A stretch of DNA of 64,000 nucleotides from Candidatus Methylomirabilis sp. (GTDB lineage: Bacteria > Muiribacteriota > Ozemobacteria > Ozemobacterales > Ozemobacteraceae): assembly GCA_020722725.1 (NCBI GenBank), contig DYKG01000004.1, forward strand, positions 56,798-120,797, read 5' to 3'. Position numbers and translations under genes: made by a program. Below are positions 8,944 to 17,085 of this stretch, piece after piece. The first letter of the stretch is position 1. Each line of letters starts with the position of its first letter. The notes under the pieces were generated by a model. That model saw only the letters and a list, made by a program, of their open reading frames with translations. It did no database searches and had not been told where the DNA came from.

Positions 8944-10489
8944 GATGTCTTCTGCTATTGAGTTGCTTCTTAAAACCGAATTAACCAGAGAAGAAATTGA
9001 AGATCTGCTTGAATTTCTGGTTAAAGACCAGGCACTTTTCGACGTTACACCTGCGGCAAATTTGCCGGTTAGCCCGATTAACCCTCTGGTAACTCCCAAA
9101 ATTGGTAAAATTCTGCTTGAAAAAGGTGAGATAACCCAAGAGCAGCTTGAAAAGTCTCTTTCAAAGCAGAAAAGAATCGGAGAGCACCTGGTTGATGAAG
9201 GACTTATCAGCAGAGAAAAGCTTGATGAAGCACTGAAAGATCAGAACCGCCAGCGGGTTAAAATTGAAGCCCTGAAAAAATCGGATATCAGCGCTAACAT
9301 TAAAGTTAATGCCGGAAAGCTTGATAAGTTGTTCGATCTTATTGGCGAACTGGTAACCGTCCAGGAAAGGCTTTCTCAGGCATCAAGCGTCATTCGCAAA
9401 ACACGACCTGAAAATTTGGGGCGGGTAATTGGAGAACTTGATTTAGAAGCCATTTCAGAAGAAATCAGTATGCTGACCAATTCTTTGCGTGATAATGCCT
9501 TGAGTGTACGCATGCTGCCGATCGAATCCACTTTTTCCAAATTCAGACGGCTGATTCATGACCTTTCGGCCGAGTTGCACAAAAGCATTGAATTATCCAT
9601 GTCTGGCACCGAAACTGAAATTGATAAAACCGTAATCGATAAACTCGATGAGCCACTGATGCATATCATCAGAAATTGCGCCGACCACGGCATTGAAAGC
9701 CCGGAAGATCGAAGAAAAGCCGGTAAGCCGGTTAAGGGGAATATTCACCTTTCAGCGGAACATGATGCCGGAAATGTGGTTATACACATTCGAGACGATG
9801 GAGCCGGGCTGAATCGCAAACGTATTTTTGAAATTGCTCTGCAGCGCGGTATGATAACTGAAGATACCGTTCTAACTGATGGTCAGGTTTATAATCTTAT
9901 CTTTGAACCAGGGTTTTCAACCGCAAAAAACGTTACCAGCATCTCAGGCAGAGGCGTGGGAATGGACGTTGTCAAGAAAACGATCGAGGGGCTTGGTGGA
10001 CACGTTAACGTGCTTTCCACCGAAGGAAAAGGCACACAGATCGATATTACCCTGCCGCTGACCCTTGCCATTATTGACGGTCTGCTGGTTTCTATTGCGC
10101 ATCAGAGCTTTGTTTTTCCACTGAATGTGGTTAACGAATGTGTTGAACTTCGCAGGAATACTATCGACCAGAGCACCGGCGGCAACCTGGCAAATGTCAG
10201 GGGGGCTCTTATTCCTTACATAAGACTGCGAGACCTGTTTGAGTTTTCCGGGGAAGCCCCGGAAATCGAACAGATTGTTATCAGTAGTCTTAATGGAAGG
10301 GTTATTGGGTTTGTGGTAGATGAGGTAATCGGTGGTCACAAAACCGTAATCAAGCCTGTCGGCAAGATGTATAAAGCCGTTCCCGAATTTTCCGGGGCAT
10401 CTATTCTTGGCGATGGCTCAATTGCGATTATTGTTGACCCGTTTCGAATCCTAAAAATCGCTGAGGCCGCCGAAGCACTGAAAAACTGA
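8933..10489 (+). CDS. CheA kinase core (P3-P4-P5) with N-terminal MshEN-like segment, no Hpt
   Basis: The kinase core is intact: dimerisation helices (KLDKLFDLIGELVTVQERL), N box HIIRNCADHGIE, DDGAGLN, GRGVGMDVVKK, and a CheW-like P5 domain to the end (SGASILGDGSIAIIVD). No phospho-accepting Hpt histidine motif is found. Instead, residues about 60-115 contain two repeats of the pattern GKILLEKGEITQEQLEKSL / GEHLVDEGLISREKLDEAL, which resemble the MshEN/GspE N-terminal fold. That fold binds cyclic di-GMP in some proteins. Start choices are ATG 8933, GTG 8936 or ATG 8945, all in frame behind AAGGA at 8926-8930. It should phosphorylate the separate Hpt protein upstream, and perhaps the degenerate CheA at the window start. 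Confidence 0.9.
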   Translation: MVPEMSSAIELLLKTELTREEIEDLLEFLVKDQALFDVTPAANLPVSPINPLVTPKIGKILLEKGEITQEQLEKSLSKQKRIGEHLVDEGLISREKLDEALKDQNRQRVKIEALKKSDISANIKVNAGKLDKLFDLIGELVTVQERLSQASSVIRKTRPENLGRVIGELDLEAISEEISMLTNSLRDNALSVRMLPIESTFSKFRRLIHDLSAELHKSIELSMSGTETEIDKTVIDKLDEPLMHIIRNCADHGIESPEDRRKAGKPVKGNIHLSAEHDAGNVVIHIRDDGAGLNRKRIFEIALQRGMITEDTVLTDGQVYNLIFEPGFSTAKNVTSISGRGVGMDVVKKTIEGLGGHVNVLSTEGKGTQIDITLPLTLAIIDGLLVSIAHQSFVFPLNVVNECVELRRNTIDQSTGGNLANVRGALIPYIRLRDLFEFSGEAPEIEQIVISSLNGRVIGFVVDEVIGGHKTVIKPVGKMYKAVPEFSGASILGDGSIAIIVDPFRILKIAEAAEALKN

Positions 10490-10490
10490 T

Positions 10491-10997
10491 TCAGGGCAAT
10501 TTGATTACCTCGCTGAGCATTGCATGCTCTTCGGCGGCAACCGATCCGCCCATTATTTTCGCAATGTTTCCGCCAAAAAGCTTACCCATAAGACCCATAT
10601 TCATTCCAGATATGTAAACTTTTCCGTCGTTTCCTGTATATACGCCCCAAGAACACGGCATAAGAGTTGAAACCTCGGGATTGGTATCGAGAACTTCTTT
10701 TGCGTATTGTGCTTTGCAAAGCTCTACAAGTCTGACAGTGCGGGAACTCGGGTGCCCACCCTTTTCCATGGATTCGTTCATATTTCTAACCATGGGTGAG
10801 TTCCAGCCATGGCTGCTTATGGCTGCCTGGAGTTTGCTTACCGTTTCTTCGACTGAAGCAAATTTGCTTTCATGAACAGTTAGCATCATCGATGGAACGA
10901 AAGCATACATCAGGCCTGCCAATAATAAAACGCCTGTTGTCAACCCCGCGAAAAAGCTTATTAAACTGAAGCTCGACTGATTGTTTGAATTATCCAC
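10491..10997 (-). CDS. DUF302-family membrane-anchored protein
   Basis: A 168-residue protein with one N-terminal transmembrane helix (residues about 9-32) and a domain resembling DUF302 (FASVEETVSKLQAAISSHGW, then LVELCKAQYAKEVL, then MPCSWGVYTGNDGKVYISGMN). The biochemical role of DUF302 is not established. The start is a GTG with AAGGAG 7 bases upstream. It lies convergent with the chemotaxis operon, only 1 base from its end, and divergent from oraS, so it is an independent unit. Confidence 0.75.
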   Translation of the reverse strand: MDNSNNQSSFSLISFFAGLTTGVLLLAGLMYAFVPSMMLTVHESKFASVEETVSKLQAAISSHGWNSPMVRNMNESMEKGGHPSSRTVRLVELCKAQYAKEVLDTNPEVSTLMPCSWGVYTGNDGKVYISGMNMGLMGKLFGGNIAKIMGGSVAAEEHAMLSEVIKLP

Positions 10998-11131
10998 TTT
11001 TTTTCTCCTTCAGGATTTTTAATGGTGTTATTTTATAATACAAAAAACTTTCTGGCAAGCAGAAAAAAGTGGAAAATTATGGGCAAAAACGTTAGATTAC
11101 TGCAATAGAAACCATTCTGAAAGGAAACAAT

Positions 11132-11482
11132 ATGAGCGAAGATAGAATTAAAAAGTTCGAGAACCGTCGCAAAGAACTTGAAAAAATGACTGATGAACAG
11201 CTTAAATCACGCTTCTGGGAACTCTGCCAGAAAGTTGTCGAACCAATGGTCGATTACGGCAAAAATTATACTTCTCCCTCAATTGAACGCTCTGTGCTGC
11301 TTAGAATGGGAATCGACAGCCCGACCACCCAGGGTGCCGTTCTTCGCATCAACGAAGCCGGTCTGCTCGGCAAAGGTGCCGGACATGTCGTTTTAAAGGT
11401 TTCAGACAAACATAAAATTACCATTCGCGAAGCCGCAAAGCGAATCGCTGAAGACAAGACTGTTCTCGAAGGTCTTTTTTAA
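11132..11482 (+). CDS. oraS: D-ornithine 4,5-aminomutase small subunit
   Basis: At 116 residues it has the expected size of the OraS subunit. The helical N-terminus and the segment VLLRMGIDSPTTQGAV fit the family, and oraE starts 13 bases downstream, which settles the assignment. With OraE it converts D-ornithine to 2,4-diaminopentanoate using PLP and adenosylcobalamin. The ATG is preceded by AAGGAA. No cobalamin riboswitch is recognisable in the ~130 bases upstream. Confidence 0.9.
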   Translation: MSEDRIKKFENRRKELEKMTDEQLKSRFWELCQKVVEPMVDYGKNYTSPSIERSVLLRMGIDSPTTQGAVLRINEAGLLGKGAGHVVLKVSDKHKITIREAAKRIAEDKTVLEGLF

Positions 11483-11495
11483 GGGGGGATACCAG

Positions 11496-13694
11496 ATGAC
11501 CAAAATTCTTGATCCAAAAAAGAAACTCGATATCGAAGAAATTCTCAACAACCTCGAAGACTACCACCCCCGGCGCAAAGGCTGGACCTGGAGAGAAAAA
11601 ACCGATTATAAAGTCGAAAAGTTCCATTTCAAGGATATGACAAAACCCTTGAAAAATTCGGTTCCGTTGCCCGCATCCAAATATTTTAATTTTATTGATC
11701 CCCAGCCCACACCGGTTATTACCACTGAAATAGCCTCCGGCAGATTTGAAGACGATATCCGGCGCATGCGCATGGCCGCATGGCATGGGGCTGACCACAT
11801 AATGGTTATTCGCACCACCGGTCAGAGCCACATTGATGGCCTGCTTGAAGGCACTCCCGAAGGCGTTGGCGGAGTTCCCATAACCCGCAAGCAGATTCGC
11901 GCATCGCGCAAAGCCTGTGACATGATCGAAGATGAAGTAGGCCGGCCAATTAATTTCCATTCCTATGTTTCCGGTGTTGCTGGTCCCGAAGTTGCTGTTC
12001 TTTTCGCCGAGGAAGGCATCAACGGCGCCCACCAGGATCCGCAGTATAACGTGCTTTATCGCAATGTTAACATGTACAGATCATTTACCGATGCCGCTTC
12101 AGCCAAAAAGGTAATGGCCGATGCCCGCATCTTCCAGATTGATGGTGCCCACAATGCCAATGCTACCGCCAAGGAAGGCTGGTCTGTCATGCCCGAACTG
12201 CTGGTACAGCATGGTATCAACTGCGCATTCTCTGCCGCCTGCGGCATGCCCAAAGACCAGATCGGCCTTTCAACCGTTCCACCCTGTGCTCCGCCTGCCC
12301 CCAAACTCTGGTATGACCTTCCCTATGCGGTTGCCCTGCGCGATTTCTTCAAAGAATACAAGTTTCGGGCGCAGCAGAATACCCGCTACATTGAGGCCGA
12401 CATCGAAGAAGCAACCCGCACCCATGTTATTGATACCCTGATTTCAGCCCTTACTCATGCTGACATTCAGAGCACCATCACACCAGATGAAGGCCGCAAT
12501 GTGCCCTGGCATTACAATAACATTCGCGGTATTGAAACTGCCAAGCAGACCCTGGTCGCACTTGACGGGATAAAACAGTTGATTAAAATCGACCGTGACG
12601 GCCCGCTAGGTGAAATGGTACGTGACCTCAAGGAACGGGCGATCTGCTTTTTAGAAGAAATGCTTGAAAGCGGCGGCTATTTTTTTGCGGTAGAAAAGGG
12701 CTTTTTCGTTGATTCAGCCCGTTACCCGGAAAGAAATGGCGATGGCATTGCCCGCGACGGAAAAGGCGGAGTTGGAACCGGCTCGATCGTCGAGCGCGAA
12801 GCCGATTATATGGCCCCGGTCTGCAGCGTGTTCGGCAAAAATAATCTGCCCGCTGGCCTTAAGAAACCCTGCGATCTCATCGATGGCTGCACTTTGTGCA
12901 AACCTGAAAAAATCTTTTATCTTGATGAAATTGACCCCAATGATAACTGCAATCTGCGCCTGAAAAAGACCGAAGAATTTCGCAAAGGCGATAAGATCAG
13001 ACCAGAAGTGGAATGGGCCGGCGATGGAACCGTGCTGATTCAGCTTTTTCTGCCCGAAGAAATCGAAGTGGCAAGAGTTGCAGCCCTTGAAGTCGCCAAA
13101 AAAATGGGGTTGAATGAACCCGAGGTTATCAACGCCCAGGTCATGCACCCTTCTGAAGGCACTTTTCTTGAAGTTAAGGGCAAGGTCGATTTCAGTATCG
13201 ATAGAAAATCCCTGAAGATTCCACCGAAAGAAGAAATGCTCAGCGAAGAAGAAATTCGCGCCGGAATCAAAAAAGTCGGTTTTAAAGTCGTTGCCGGTAC
13301 CGTGGGAGAAGACGAGCATTCGGTCGGTCTGCGTGAAATTCTTGATATCAAGCATGGCGGCATCGAAAAATACGGGGTAAAATACCACTACCTCGGAACC
13401 TCGGTTCCCATAGGAAAAATGGTCGATGCAGCCATCGAAACCGGAGCCCAGGCCATTCTTATCAGCACCATCATCAGCCACAACGATGTGCATCGCAAAA
13501 ATATGCGCAAACTTGACGAATTGTGCCGAGAAAAAGGCATCAGAGACAACCTGATTCTGATTTGCGGCGGCACCCAGGTTACCCGTGAAATTGCCAGAGA
13601 ATGTGGCATGGATGACGGTTTTGGTCGTGGCACCAAAGGAATTCATGTGGTTAATTCAATGGTTAAAACCATGAAAGCCAAAGGAAAAATCTAA
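11496..13694 (+). CDS. oraE: D-ornithine 4,5-aminomutase large subunit
   Basis: This 732-residue subunit has a TIM-barrel part (RMRMAAWHGADHIMVIRTTGQ) and a C-terminal Rossmann B12 domain. DEHSVG contains the base-off cobalamin ligand His608, and Lys619 in DIKHGG is the likely PLP Schiff-base lysine. Their 11-residue spacing matches what I recall for the Clostridium sticklandii enzyme (His618 and Lys629). GGTQVTRE and GFGRGTKG complete the B12 fold. It is cytoplasmic and acts in ornithine fermentation. A GGGG-type ribosome site precedes its ATG. Downstream enzymes (2,4-diaminopentanoate dehydrogenase, AKP thiolase) are not found in the window. Confidence 0.95.
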   Translation: MTKILDPKKKLDIEEILNNLEDYHPRRKGWTWREKTDYKVEKFHFKDMTKPLKNSVPLPASKYFNFIDPQPTPVITTEIASGRFEDDIRRMRMAAWHGADHIMVIRTTGQSHIDGLLEGTPEGVGGVPITRKQIRASRKACDMIEDEVGRPINFHSYVSGVAGPEVAVLFAEEGINGAHQDPQYNVLYRNVNMYRSFTDAASAKKVMADARIFQIDGAHNANATAKEGWSVMPELLVQHGINCAFSAACGMPKDQIGLSTVPPCAPPAPKLWYDLPYAVALRDFFKEYKFRAQQNTRYIEADIEEATRTHVIDTLISALTHADIQSTITPDEGRNVPWHYNNIRGIETAKQTLVALDGIKQLIKIDRDGPLGEMVRDLKERAICFLEEMLESGGYFFAVEKGFFVDSARYPERNGDGIARDGKGGVGTGSIVEREADYMAPVCSVFGKNNLPAGLKKPCDLIDGCTLCKPEKIFYLDEIDPNDNCNLRLKKTEEFRKGDKIRPEVEWAGDGTVLIQLFLPEEIEVARVAALEVAKKMGLNEPEVINAQVMHPSEGTFLEVKGKVDFSIDRKSLKIPPKEEMLSEEEIRAGIKKVGFKVVAGTVGEDEHSVGLREILDIKHGGIEKYGVKYHYLGTSVPIGKMVDAAIETGAQAILISTIISHNDVHRKNMRKLDELCREKGIRDNLILICGGTQVTREIARECGMDDGFGRGTKGIHVVNSMVKTMKAKGKI

Positions 13695-13726
13695 AAAACA
13701 GCGGTTGCTGAACTCGTCACCTATAT

Positions 13727-13759
13727 GGTCGCTGAACCTGTAAAACGGGTCAAAGCGAC
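13727..13759. repeat. Palindromic repeat, family 2, copy 1
   Basis: GGTCGCTGAACCTG pairs with CGGGTCAAAGCGAC: an outer GTCGCT/AGCGAC stem and an inner ACCTG/CGGGT stem. It belongs with the copies at 29106-29139, 29151-29188 and 39339-39369, which keep pairing although the stem sequence differs. It lies just after oraE, ahead of the terminator. Confidence 0.55.
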
Positions 13760-13785
13760 AGTAAGCACTTAAAGTTTTTAAAAAC

Positions 13786-13817
13786 AGCCGGGTCTGGGCT
13801 TCTCAGCCCGGCTTTTT
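13786..13817 (+). terminator. Intrinsic terminator after oraSE
   Basis: AGCCGGG (13786-13792) pairs with CCCGGCT (13807-13813), and a run of T follows (13813-13817). A nested GGGCT/AGCCC pairing is also possible. It would end the oraS-oraE transcript before the next gene. Confidence 0.75.
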
Positions 13818-13891
13818 GCTGCCGGTAGTTGCGGAAAACTTCAAATAAAGCTATCATGCCGGAAGCAGAAAAGATATTTAGGAGAGAAAAT

Positions 13892-14557
13892 ATGATAGAT
13901 TATGCATTTGAGCTGGATAATGGAAAAAAGGTTGGTTTCAAGGTTCAGTTTAACCGAAATGAATGGCTTACCGAAGATAAAGCCCTGTTTCCCGAATGGA
14001 CTCGCATGGCGTTTCAGCAATGCACGATCTGCCCATTTTCTGCGACGGAGCATTTCTATTGCCCGACTGCAGTTGATGTAAAAAATGTTGTTTCCGAGTT
14101 CGCCGAGATTTCTTCAATTAATGAAATGAACGTTGTCGTTCGCGTGCAGGATCGCACCATTCGCAAGCGATGTCATGCCCAGATCGGACTCAATTCTCTT
14201 ATGGGGCTGCTGATGGCAACAAGTGCCTGCCCGGTTCTGGCAAAGCTGAATTCGCTGGCTCGGTATCACCTGCCTTTCGCTTCTTTTAATGAGACTCTCT
14301 ATCGAACGGTCGGTGATTATTTGATTAAGCAGTATCTGATCAAAGCTGAAGGGGGTACCCCCGATTTTGAACTGATCGGCCTGGAAGCCCTTTATCGCGA
14401 CCTGGGCGAACTCAATAGATGTTTTCTTAACCGAATCAAGGAAGTGGCAAAACTTGATGCTTCTTTGAATGTTATTGCGAACCTTTCCAGTCTGTCGATG
14501 ATAATGCAGATCTCAATCAGCGATCGTCTGAAATCTTTCAAAAACGATCTGATCTGA
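13892..14557 (+). CDS. Unknown Cys-motif protein within the ornithine cluster
   Basis: I do not recognise this 221-residue protein. Near residues 45-62 it has CTICPFS...HFYCP, a spacing that could bind a metal or Fe-S cluster, and further Cys at about residues 96 and 112. The rest is mainly helical without signal peptide or transmembrane segment. The ATG at 13892 has GGAG 7 bases upstream and is preferred over the upstream in-frame TTG at 13829, which has no ribosome site. It sits between oraE and the mutase-chaperone gene, so a role linked to ornithine use or B12 enzyme upkeep is possible, though a terminator separates it from oraE. Confidence 0.7.
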   Translation: MIDYAFELDNGKKVGFKVQFNRNEWLTEDKALFPEWTRMAFQQCTICPFSATEHFYCPTAVDVKNVVSEFAEISSINEMNVVVRVQDRTIRKRCHAQIGLNSLMGLLMATSACPVLAKLNSLARYHLPFASFNETLYRTVGDYLIKQYLIKAEGGTPDFELIGLEALYRDLGELNRCFLNRIKEVAKLDASLNVIANLSSLSMIMQISISDRLKSFKNDLI

Positions 14558-14643
14558 TTCTTTTTTCTTTAAAATTTCATATAGTTGTTTAAGAACCTTG
14601 GTTATGCTAAGATTACCCTGAATTTTTCAGGTAAGGTCAAAGC

Positions 14644-15981
14644 ATGAGAAAAAAAATCGATATTCTTACCCTTGAAGTTGGCAGCACCATAACCAAAGCC
14701 AACGGGTTTGTCCGCACTCACAATGATTCACTGCAGCATATTGCCCAGGGGTTTGCCCCTACCACGGTTGACCAGGGCAATGTGGGAATCGGTTTGAAGG
14801 ATGCCATTGATAATCTTGAACAGAACTCAGGCTGCAGCACCGATAATGCCGATATTTTCGCAAACAGCTCAGCTGCCGGCGGTTTGCGGGTAACGGTTCA
14901 CGGTTTAACCTGCAACATGACAGCCCGGGCTGCCCGAGAAGCCAGTCTTGGTGCCGGGGCAATCATAAAAATGGTGACAGCTGGCGATATCAGTGAATTT
15001 GATCTCGAAGAAATTGAAGAAATCAATCCCAACATGATTGTTCTGGCCGGCGGGGTTGATTTCGGCGCCAGCGACATCGTTATTCAGAATGCGATAAAAA
15101 TTGCTTCACTCGATCAACGGGTGCCGATTGTTTATGCCGGCAACAGCGCGTTGAAGCGGGCTATCGAAAATATTTTCAAGAAATCAGGCTTTGAACTGCT
15201 GATTGCCCCGAATGTTTTTCCTGATGTTGATGTGCTTGATGTGGAGCCTTTGAGAAAACGCATGCAGGAACTGTTTTCGCGCCATATCATTCATGCACCG
15301 GGTATGCATCGCCTGCAAAGCCTGACCGGTCGCCAGATCATACCGACCCCGGGGGCTGTTCTTCGCGGTGCTGAGCTTTTTGCTGAAGTTGCCGGTGATT
15401 GTATGGTCGTCGATGTTGGTGGTGCAACCACCGATGTTCATTCGGTTACCGATGGATCCAGGGAATTTGCCGATAAACTTATCGACCCTGAACCGCGCAG
15501 CAAAAGAACGGTTGAGGGAGATCTCGGAGTTTTCGTAAATGCCGCCAACGTTCTGGAATTGGCAGAAGACGATGCCTGGATGGCCCGCCGTGATGAAATA
15601 AGGGCAATGCCGAAAACCGAAAGAGAAGTTGAGATTACCCGCTGGCTCTGCCAAAAGGCGGTGGATGTCGGAGTAAAACGCCATGCCGGAAACGTTTCAG
15701 ATCTTTTTACCCCTTCCGGAAAAAAACAGATCATCAAAGGGAAAGATCTGTCTGCAGTCAAATGGGTAATTGGCACCGGCGGAGCGCTGACCAGAGTTCC
15801 GGGGGGTGCAGATATTCTTGGTTCTGTCTGCACCGGTCCGTCACGATCACTGCTGCCAAAACCAGATGCAAAAATTCTTCTTGATAAAAACTACCTGTTT
15901 TCTGCCCTGGGAACCGTTGCCATTGAGTTCCCGGATTTGGTGAAAAACACCTTTAAGGAATGGATTGAAGCAAATGTTTAA
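14644..15981 (+). CDS. GlmL/MutL-family B12 mutase accessory protein
   Basis: A 445-residue actin-fold ATPase-like protein. TLEVGSTITKANGF is the phosphate-1 loop, VVDVGGATTDVHSV the phosphate-2 loop, and VIGTGGALTRVPGG an adenosine loop. These match the GlmL/MutL family encoded next to glutamate mutase and ornithine aminomutase, thought to reactivate the B12 enzyme after cofactor damage. Here the client would be OraSE. A Shine-Dalgarno AAGG is found at about 14632. Its last 8 bases overlap the orr start, indicating coupling. Confidence 0.88.
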   Translation: MRKKIDILTLEVGSTITKANGFVRTHNDSLQHIAQGFAPTTVDQGNVGIGLKDAIDNLEQNSGCSTDNADIFANSSAAGGLRVTVHGLTCNMTARAAREASLGAGAIIKMVTAGDISEFDLEEIEEINPNMIVLAGGVDFGASDIVIQNAIKIASLDQRVPIVYAGNSALKRAIENIFKKSGFELLIAPNVFPDVDVLDVEPLRKRMQELFSRHIIHAPGMHRLQSLTGRQIIPTPGAVLRGAELFAEVAGDCMVVDVGGATTDVHSVTDGSREFADKLIDPEPRSKRTVEGDLGVFVNAANVLELAEDDAWMARRDEIRAMPKTEREVEITRWLCQKAVDVGVKRHAGNVSDLFTPSGKKQIIKGKDLSAVKWVIGTGGALTRVPGGADILGSVCTGPSRSLLPKPDAKILLDKNYLFSALGTVAIEFPDLVKNTFKEWIEANV

Positions 15982-17083
15982 TTTAAATGAAAATATTTCA
16001 ATTGGAAGAAAAACCCCACGCCTTGAGATTTACCCGGACAGAATCAGGGCAAATGCCGCTGCCATAATCGGCCAATGCCACAGTGCCGGGGTAAAAGTTG
16101 CGTGTGTTACCAAGGTTACTGCGGCTCATCCTGCAGTTGCTTCGGCTATGGCTCAGGCAGGTGCCGATATGCTTGCCGATTCGAGAATTGAAAACCTCTG
16201 GAAATTAAGAAATGCCGGTTTCAGGGGGCCCTTCATGCTTTTGCGCCTGCCTGCCATTTCGCAGTCTGCTGCAGTAGTAGAAGTTGCTGATTACAGTCTC
16301 AATTCAAGTTTAACCACGATGAAGGCGCTTTCTGACGCGGCATTAACGAGAAACATCCGGCATCGCGTGATAATAATGATTGACGTTGGTGACCTGCGCG
16401 AAGGTGTCTGGCCAGATAAAGCCGTTGACCTGGTAAAAAGAGCCGCCGAGCTAAAAGGCATTGAAGTTGCCGGGCTCGGCTGCAATCTTGCATGCTATGG
16501 CGGGGTTATTCCATCTGAAGAAAACATGAAGCTTTTTGTTGACACGGTTGTTGAATGTCGCAAGGCAAGCGGTCTTGAATTGCCGATACTTTGCGGCGGC
16601 AACAGCTCGGGCCTGCCAATTCTTGCTGACGGTAAGCTTATGGCCGAAGTAAACCTTTATCGTATCGGTGAGGCAATAGTTCTCGGACGCAATGTAATCG
16701 ACCGCTCCCCCTGGACTGGAACGCGTCAGGATACGGTTGTGTGTGTGGCTGAAGTTATTGAGGCTCAAATCAAGCCTTCCATTCCCATAGGCAATCGCGG
16801 GCAGGACGCTTTTGGTGGCTCTCAGGATTTTGTCGATCGTGGCAACCGAAAACGGGTGATATGTAATATTGGCCGCCAGGATGTCGTTGTAGACGGCATT
16901 ACCCCGGTAGAAGACGGCATCATGGTTCTTGGTGGGTCGAGTGACCACCTGCTTCTCGACGTTCACGACTGCGCCCGCGAGCTGAAAGTTGGCGATGAAA
17001 TTGCGTTTTACCCTGGCTATGGGGCCCTGCTTGCCCTTTCCACTTCTGAATATGTTCATAAAACGGTGATTTCGGGAGAATGA
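15974..17083 (+). CDS. orr: Ornithine racemase (alanine racemase-like fold III enzyme)
   Basis: A PLP-dependent racemase that should interconvert L- and D-ornithine and so feed OraSE. The N-terminal barrel has the Schiff-base lysine in CVTKVTAAHP (residue 47 from this start), and GLGCNLACYGGVIPSEENM and LCGGNSSGLP are typical of the Orr branch rather than classical Alr. The C-terminal beta domain is present. The ATG at 15974 lies 13 bases after AAGGAA and TTG at 15965 lies 4 bases after it, so either could be used. It overlaps the preceding gene by 8 bases, and the following alr starts 2 bases after its stop. This continuous run supports one operon. Confidence 0.9.
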   Translation: MFNLNENISIGRKTPRLEIYPDRIRANAAAIIGQCHSAGVKVACVTKVTAAHPAVASAMAQAGADMLADSRIENLWKLRNAGFRGPFMLLRLPAISQSAAVVEVADYSLNSSLTTMKALSDAALTRNIRHRVIIMIDVGDLREGVWPDKAVDLVKRAAELKGIEVAGLGCNLACYGGVIPSEENMKLFVDTVVECRKASGLELPILCGGNSSGLPILADGKLMAEVNLYRIGEAIVLGRNVIDRSPWTGTRQDTVVCVAEVIEAQIKPSIPIGNRGQDAFGGSQDFVDRGNRKRVICNIGRQDVVVDGITPVEDGIMVLGGSSDHLLLDVHDCARELKVGDEIAFYPGYGALLALSTSEYVHKTVISGE

Positions 17084-17085
17084 CC

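Noticed and set aside
11000..11131. Cobalamin riboswitch upstream of oraS
   Set aside because: The gap of ~130 bases is too short and lacks a recognisable B12-box or GC-rich P1 pairing.
12714..13646. 310-codon open frame antisense to oraE
   Set aside because: It mirrors a strongly conserved B12 enzyme; the translation is rich in Phe/Asn/Gly as expected from a reverse complement and has no ribosome site.
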